The notes under the pieces are model-generated. The model had not been told where the DNA came from and did not search any database. It saw nothing but the letters and a program-made list of their open reading frames with translations. From NCBI RefSeq assembly GCF_000004075.3, contig NC_026660.2, positions 13,845,837 through 13,909,836 on the forward strand: a stretch of 64,000 bases of DNA, written 5' to 3'. The DNA comes from Cucumis sativus. Its lineage: Eukaryota; Streptophyta; Magnoliopsida; Cucurbitales; Cucurbitaceae. Below, piece by piece: positions 61,446-64,000 of the stretch; the stretch's first letter is position 1; each line of letters starts with the position of its first letter. A program made the position numbers and the translations under genes.

Positions 61446-62330
61446 CATGAGTGCACAAATTTTAAACTACTTCACCAAAAACACATAGAGAACAACAAAA
61501 TCAATTAATTAAAACCTAAAAGATTTTTTTTGAAAATATACCAGCAAAGAAAGAAGAATGAGAAGAAAAAGAAGGAAAAGAAAAAATGAATGTTAGAAAA
61601 AGAAATTTTGTGGATATGCTGGTAATGTATACTAATCTACAATTATTATCAAGAGTTTCACTAACAAACATTTTTCATTGAATTCTGTAAAATTTAATTT
61701 ATTGTTTGTGGTAATTAAGTAGAATATTCTTTTTATTTGATTTGAATTAATTACTATTAATCCGTAAGTATAAGATTATCGTTTTGAAGAATACGATGTT
61801 CATGTCTTCATATTAATTTCACATTGTGATGAAGTTTGCTTGAAAATTCCTATTAATTTCACAGTGTGATGAAGTTTGCTTGAAATTTGATTTTAAATGA
61901 AAACAAAATTATAATAAAAAGTGATCAAGAATATAGAAGAATAAGATGAAAGAAAGGAAAAAAAAAAGAATATCAGGATAGGAAGTGACACCGATGATGG
62001 ACGTGGAAACACCGGCCGTGTGAAACCCTGAATTTGAGGTAGACGAAGAAGATGATACGAAGAAGAAGAGGATAGACGAAGAAGACGATACCAAGAAGAA
62101 GATGATGAACACGATTTGAAAAAAAACAAACAAAGATCAGAGTAAAAACAATGGATGAATAAACCGGAGGAATAGGTCGCTGATACAAAAAGATGGAGGT
62201 CAAATATTTGAGTAAAACGTAGGGGTAATTTTGGAATAAAAGAAAATTAATATATTTCCTCCAATTTTTTTGCCAAGGGATGTAAATAGTTTCAGTTTTC
62301 TTCTATTTATATAAATTCCCCTATTTTTAA

Positions 62331-63165
62331 ATTAATAGAATTTCATGATATATTTCCTACTCCAAGAAAAAAAGAGAACTCTAAATATCTAAGAAGAAAA
62401 TAGTTTTCTTTAAAACAATTAATCAAGTAGAAAAGTGAATGCTTTTGCTTTTTGGAAAAAGAAAATAGTTTCTAACATTTTTCCATCCCAAGTGGTTCCA
62501 ACAAACCAACCTCGTCCCAAATGATAGGAAGTTCTCGGACGGGTGGTGTCCCAATTTGGAGATTTACTTTGTAAATTTAGAGACAAAACAAGTATTATTT
62601 TGGCAAATGTGCTGGTATTTTGAGATTCCCAAATTAAATCGAGGAATTGTTTTGTAAAATCTTTCGCTGTTATAAGGCTTTTATCCTTTTAGTGAGTTGA
62701 ACTTATTTTTGTCATTCATAAGAGAAATCCTATTTGTTTTTATACATTTTAGATTTTATTAATTTTTTTTAAGTGGTTTATGTTGTGAAAATGGGGCACA
62801 ACTGGGATACAGAAATCTAGAAAATATAATATTAAAATAATACTATAATATAGTATAAAACATATAACACATGTAAATAAAGAAATAAGAAAATAATTAG
62901 GAAAATCAAAATCTCATAATTCTCCACTTTCTCCAATTTCTTTCGATTTCTCTCAAATCTTGGTACATCTTACAACTCCACCAAATGCCACTATTTAGAT
63001 GCAATTTGACAAGCATGACATGGATTACACAGCCACTAAGGGTGACTCTCTTATAGATATATGACATGAGTGTTGGATGGTTGATGGGAAGACATGTACT
63101 GGATGGCTATATCGCCACTAAGCACACACTAATGGGCATCTACATTTTTATATTAATATTTATAA
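62331..63165. other. Spacer before the right-hand LTR, no gene seen
   Basis: AT-rich up to about 62930, then a somewhat GC-richer patch (62985-63140) with CATGACATG words that looks like old mobile-element sequence but could not be assigned. Confidence 0.4.
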
Positions 63166-63169
63166 TATT

Positions 63170-64000
63170 GATGGAAACAGTAGACATGCGCAGTGGAATA
63201 AGAATCAAACTTTTATTTAATTGCAACTAAACAAATTTAGTAATCAACATGCATAACAACCCTAATTGAAACAAAGATAAGGTTAAAAAAAACTCACATT
63301 TGATGCTTTTCTTTTATTGTAATTTTTTCACAAATTCTTTGCAATATTCTCACGAACTTGAAGTCGAGACTTCCACTAGTGTTGACCTGCTATTCTTCGG
63401 ACTTAGAACCGGGTTGTGGGACTCAAATGGTGGAGGAAATAGAGAGAGATGAAAATATTTTTGGAGGAATCTTACACTTAGATCTTTTTTTGTTGTTGAG
63501 AGTAAAAAATGTTCTTGGATTATTTTTGTAATTCACAATTACAAAATTAATTCTTGCATTTTTCAAACACAAGAATCCTTTCATTTTTGTAAAGGGAACT
63601 CTTACAAGCAAACTATATACACGAGTTTCCCTATCTCACCACTTGACATTCTTAGTGAGGTAGATGTCTTGCATGCAATAAGCCACATGCATGCCACATG
63701 CAAGTGATAAGTTTGCCAAATCTCAACGTGTGTTATTATTTAAATTAGTCTAAGGGCAATATGGTAATTTAACATTTAAATCAAATTCAAAGTTTAACTT
63801 TTTAAAGTTTAAAGTTAATATTTTGAATTTTTACCATTTTGTCTGTCTTGACTAACTTCAACCTCCCGAGCATGAATTCACATTGATTTCTTCGAAAATC
63901 AAATCACATTTGAATACAAAGTGGGTCAAAGTTTGACTTTTCATAGTTAAAAGTTAACATTTTAACTTTTCACAACTTTGACAATTTCCATCATTCCCGA
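63170..64000 (-). repeat. Inverted, diverged relative of the copia-style LTR, cut by the window edge
   Basis: Read on the minus strand, this segment is co-linear with the 3' two-fifths of the solo LTR. Shared text: AAAATGGTAAAAA...AATATT near 63810-63845, CATGCTCGGGAGGTTG near 63863-63878, GAGATTTGGCAAA at 63714-63726, CCCACAACCCGGTTCT near 63407-63422, and CAACATG...CCCTAATT near 63244-63268. The hairpin cluster of the solo LTR is not conserved; instead ATGCATG/GCATGCAA words occur near 63670-63705. The right end is beyond the window, so solo LTR versus full element cannot be told. Confidence 0.75.

Larger units (their letters stand above)
58053..62330. mobile_element. Decayed Mutator-like element (MULE) carrying a DUF1985/Ulp1-type gene
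   Basis: Two gene relics of types that occur together in plant MULEs with Ulp1-like genes (Kaonashi type) face each other: a DUF1985 reading frame (+) and a MuDR-type transposase N-terminal half (-). The proposed ends share an imperfect inverted repeat: left TTTTTAAAAATAGAAGATTTG...AGTCCATAGCAAAATTTG near 58052-58110; right, read inwards from about 62332, TTTAAAAATAGGGGAATTT...ATCCCTTGGCAAAA. No 9-bp target duplication was found, so boundaries are approximate. Confidence 0.5.

Noticed and set aside
61893..62203. Three serine/phenylalanine-rich minus-strand frames
   Set aside because: They follow GAAGAAGA-type low complexity on the plus strand near the MULE end.
58053..62330. Exact MULE boundaries with 9-bp target duplication
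   Set aside because: I compared the flanks of the imperfect inverted repeats and found no matching 9-mers, so boundaries stay approximate.
62985..63140. Primer-binding site next to the right-hand LTR
   Set aside because: A TGGTATCAGAGC-type site on the minus strand next to 63170 is absent, so I do not claim an internal retrotransposon region there.

Overview
The window is nuclear DNA of a dicotyledonous plant. It is AT-rich, its genes are spliced with GT..AG introns, there is a eukaryotic tRNA gene without an encoded CCA, and plant-only gene families and plant transposons are present. The style of the repeats (the CACTA, MULE and LTR families and a tRNA-derived SINE) reminds me of a cucurbit genome, but that is an impression from memory and not a demonstrated identification.

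Left part (1-28.6 kb): host genes in a gene-sparse background. These are the 3' end of an NHL/LEA_2 gene (+, cut by the window edge), an intronless CIPK2/10-type kinase gene (+, 2802-4217), an intronless CIPK11-type kinase gene (-, 7228-8502), a 58-codon fragment resembling the N-terminus of eIF(iso)4G (-, near 14.2 kb), an OFP17-type OVATE gene (-, 22558-23112), and a seven-exon WNK4-type kinase gene (-, 24924-28256). I resolved the WNK4 gene exon by exon, and it gives an uninterrupted 645-residue reading frame. CIPKs act with CBL calcium sensors, WNKs act in osmotic, ion and flowering signalling, and OFPs repress transcription. The genes need not share a pathway. Their neighbourhood (CIPK-CIPK-OFP-WNK) nevertheless resembles two Arabidopsis neighbourhoods and looks like a retained ancestral block.

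Middle (28.6-38.3 kb): a long gene-poor stretch of AT-rich DNA and microsatellites. The only gene I see is a tRNA-Gly(GCC) on the minus strand at 37.7 kb.

Right part (38.3-64 kb): a transposon cluster. (i) An 11-kb CACTA (En/Spm) element runs from 38363 to 49349, with terminal inverted repeats, a 3-bp target duplication (AGA), subterminal 78-bp tandem repeats and two minus-strand genes: a TNP2-type transposase broken by two frameshifts and one stop codon, and a second gene with a plant Spm-type domain plus a Ulp1-like C48 protease domain. (ii) A second, unrelated, heavily decayed 4.3-kb CACTA element (49974-54238, target duplication TTG) carries an insertion of a tRNA-derived SINE with a 12-bp target duplication. 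(iii) An older copia-style LTR is split by a younger solo LTR of the same family (55115-57040, target duplication CAGAT). The younger LTR has four perfect hairpins directly upstream of its TATA box. (iv) A decayed MULE (about 58.05-62.33 kb) contains a DUF1985 (Ulp1-type gene) reading frame and a MuDR-type transposase whose DNA-binding part survives but whose catalytic part is gone. (v) A third, inverted LTR relative enters from about 63.17 kb and runs off the window edge. I found no clearly unprecedented system. The most interesting items are the LTR hairpin cluster, the near-complete CACTA element with its protease gene, the SINE family, and the conserved kinase/OFP block.
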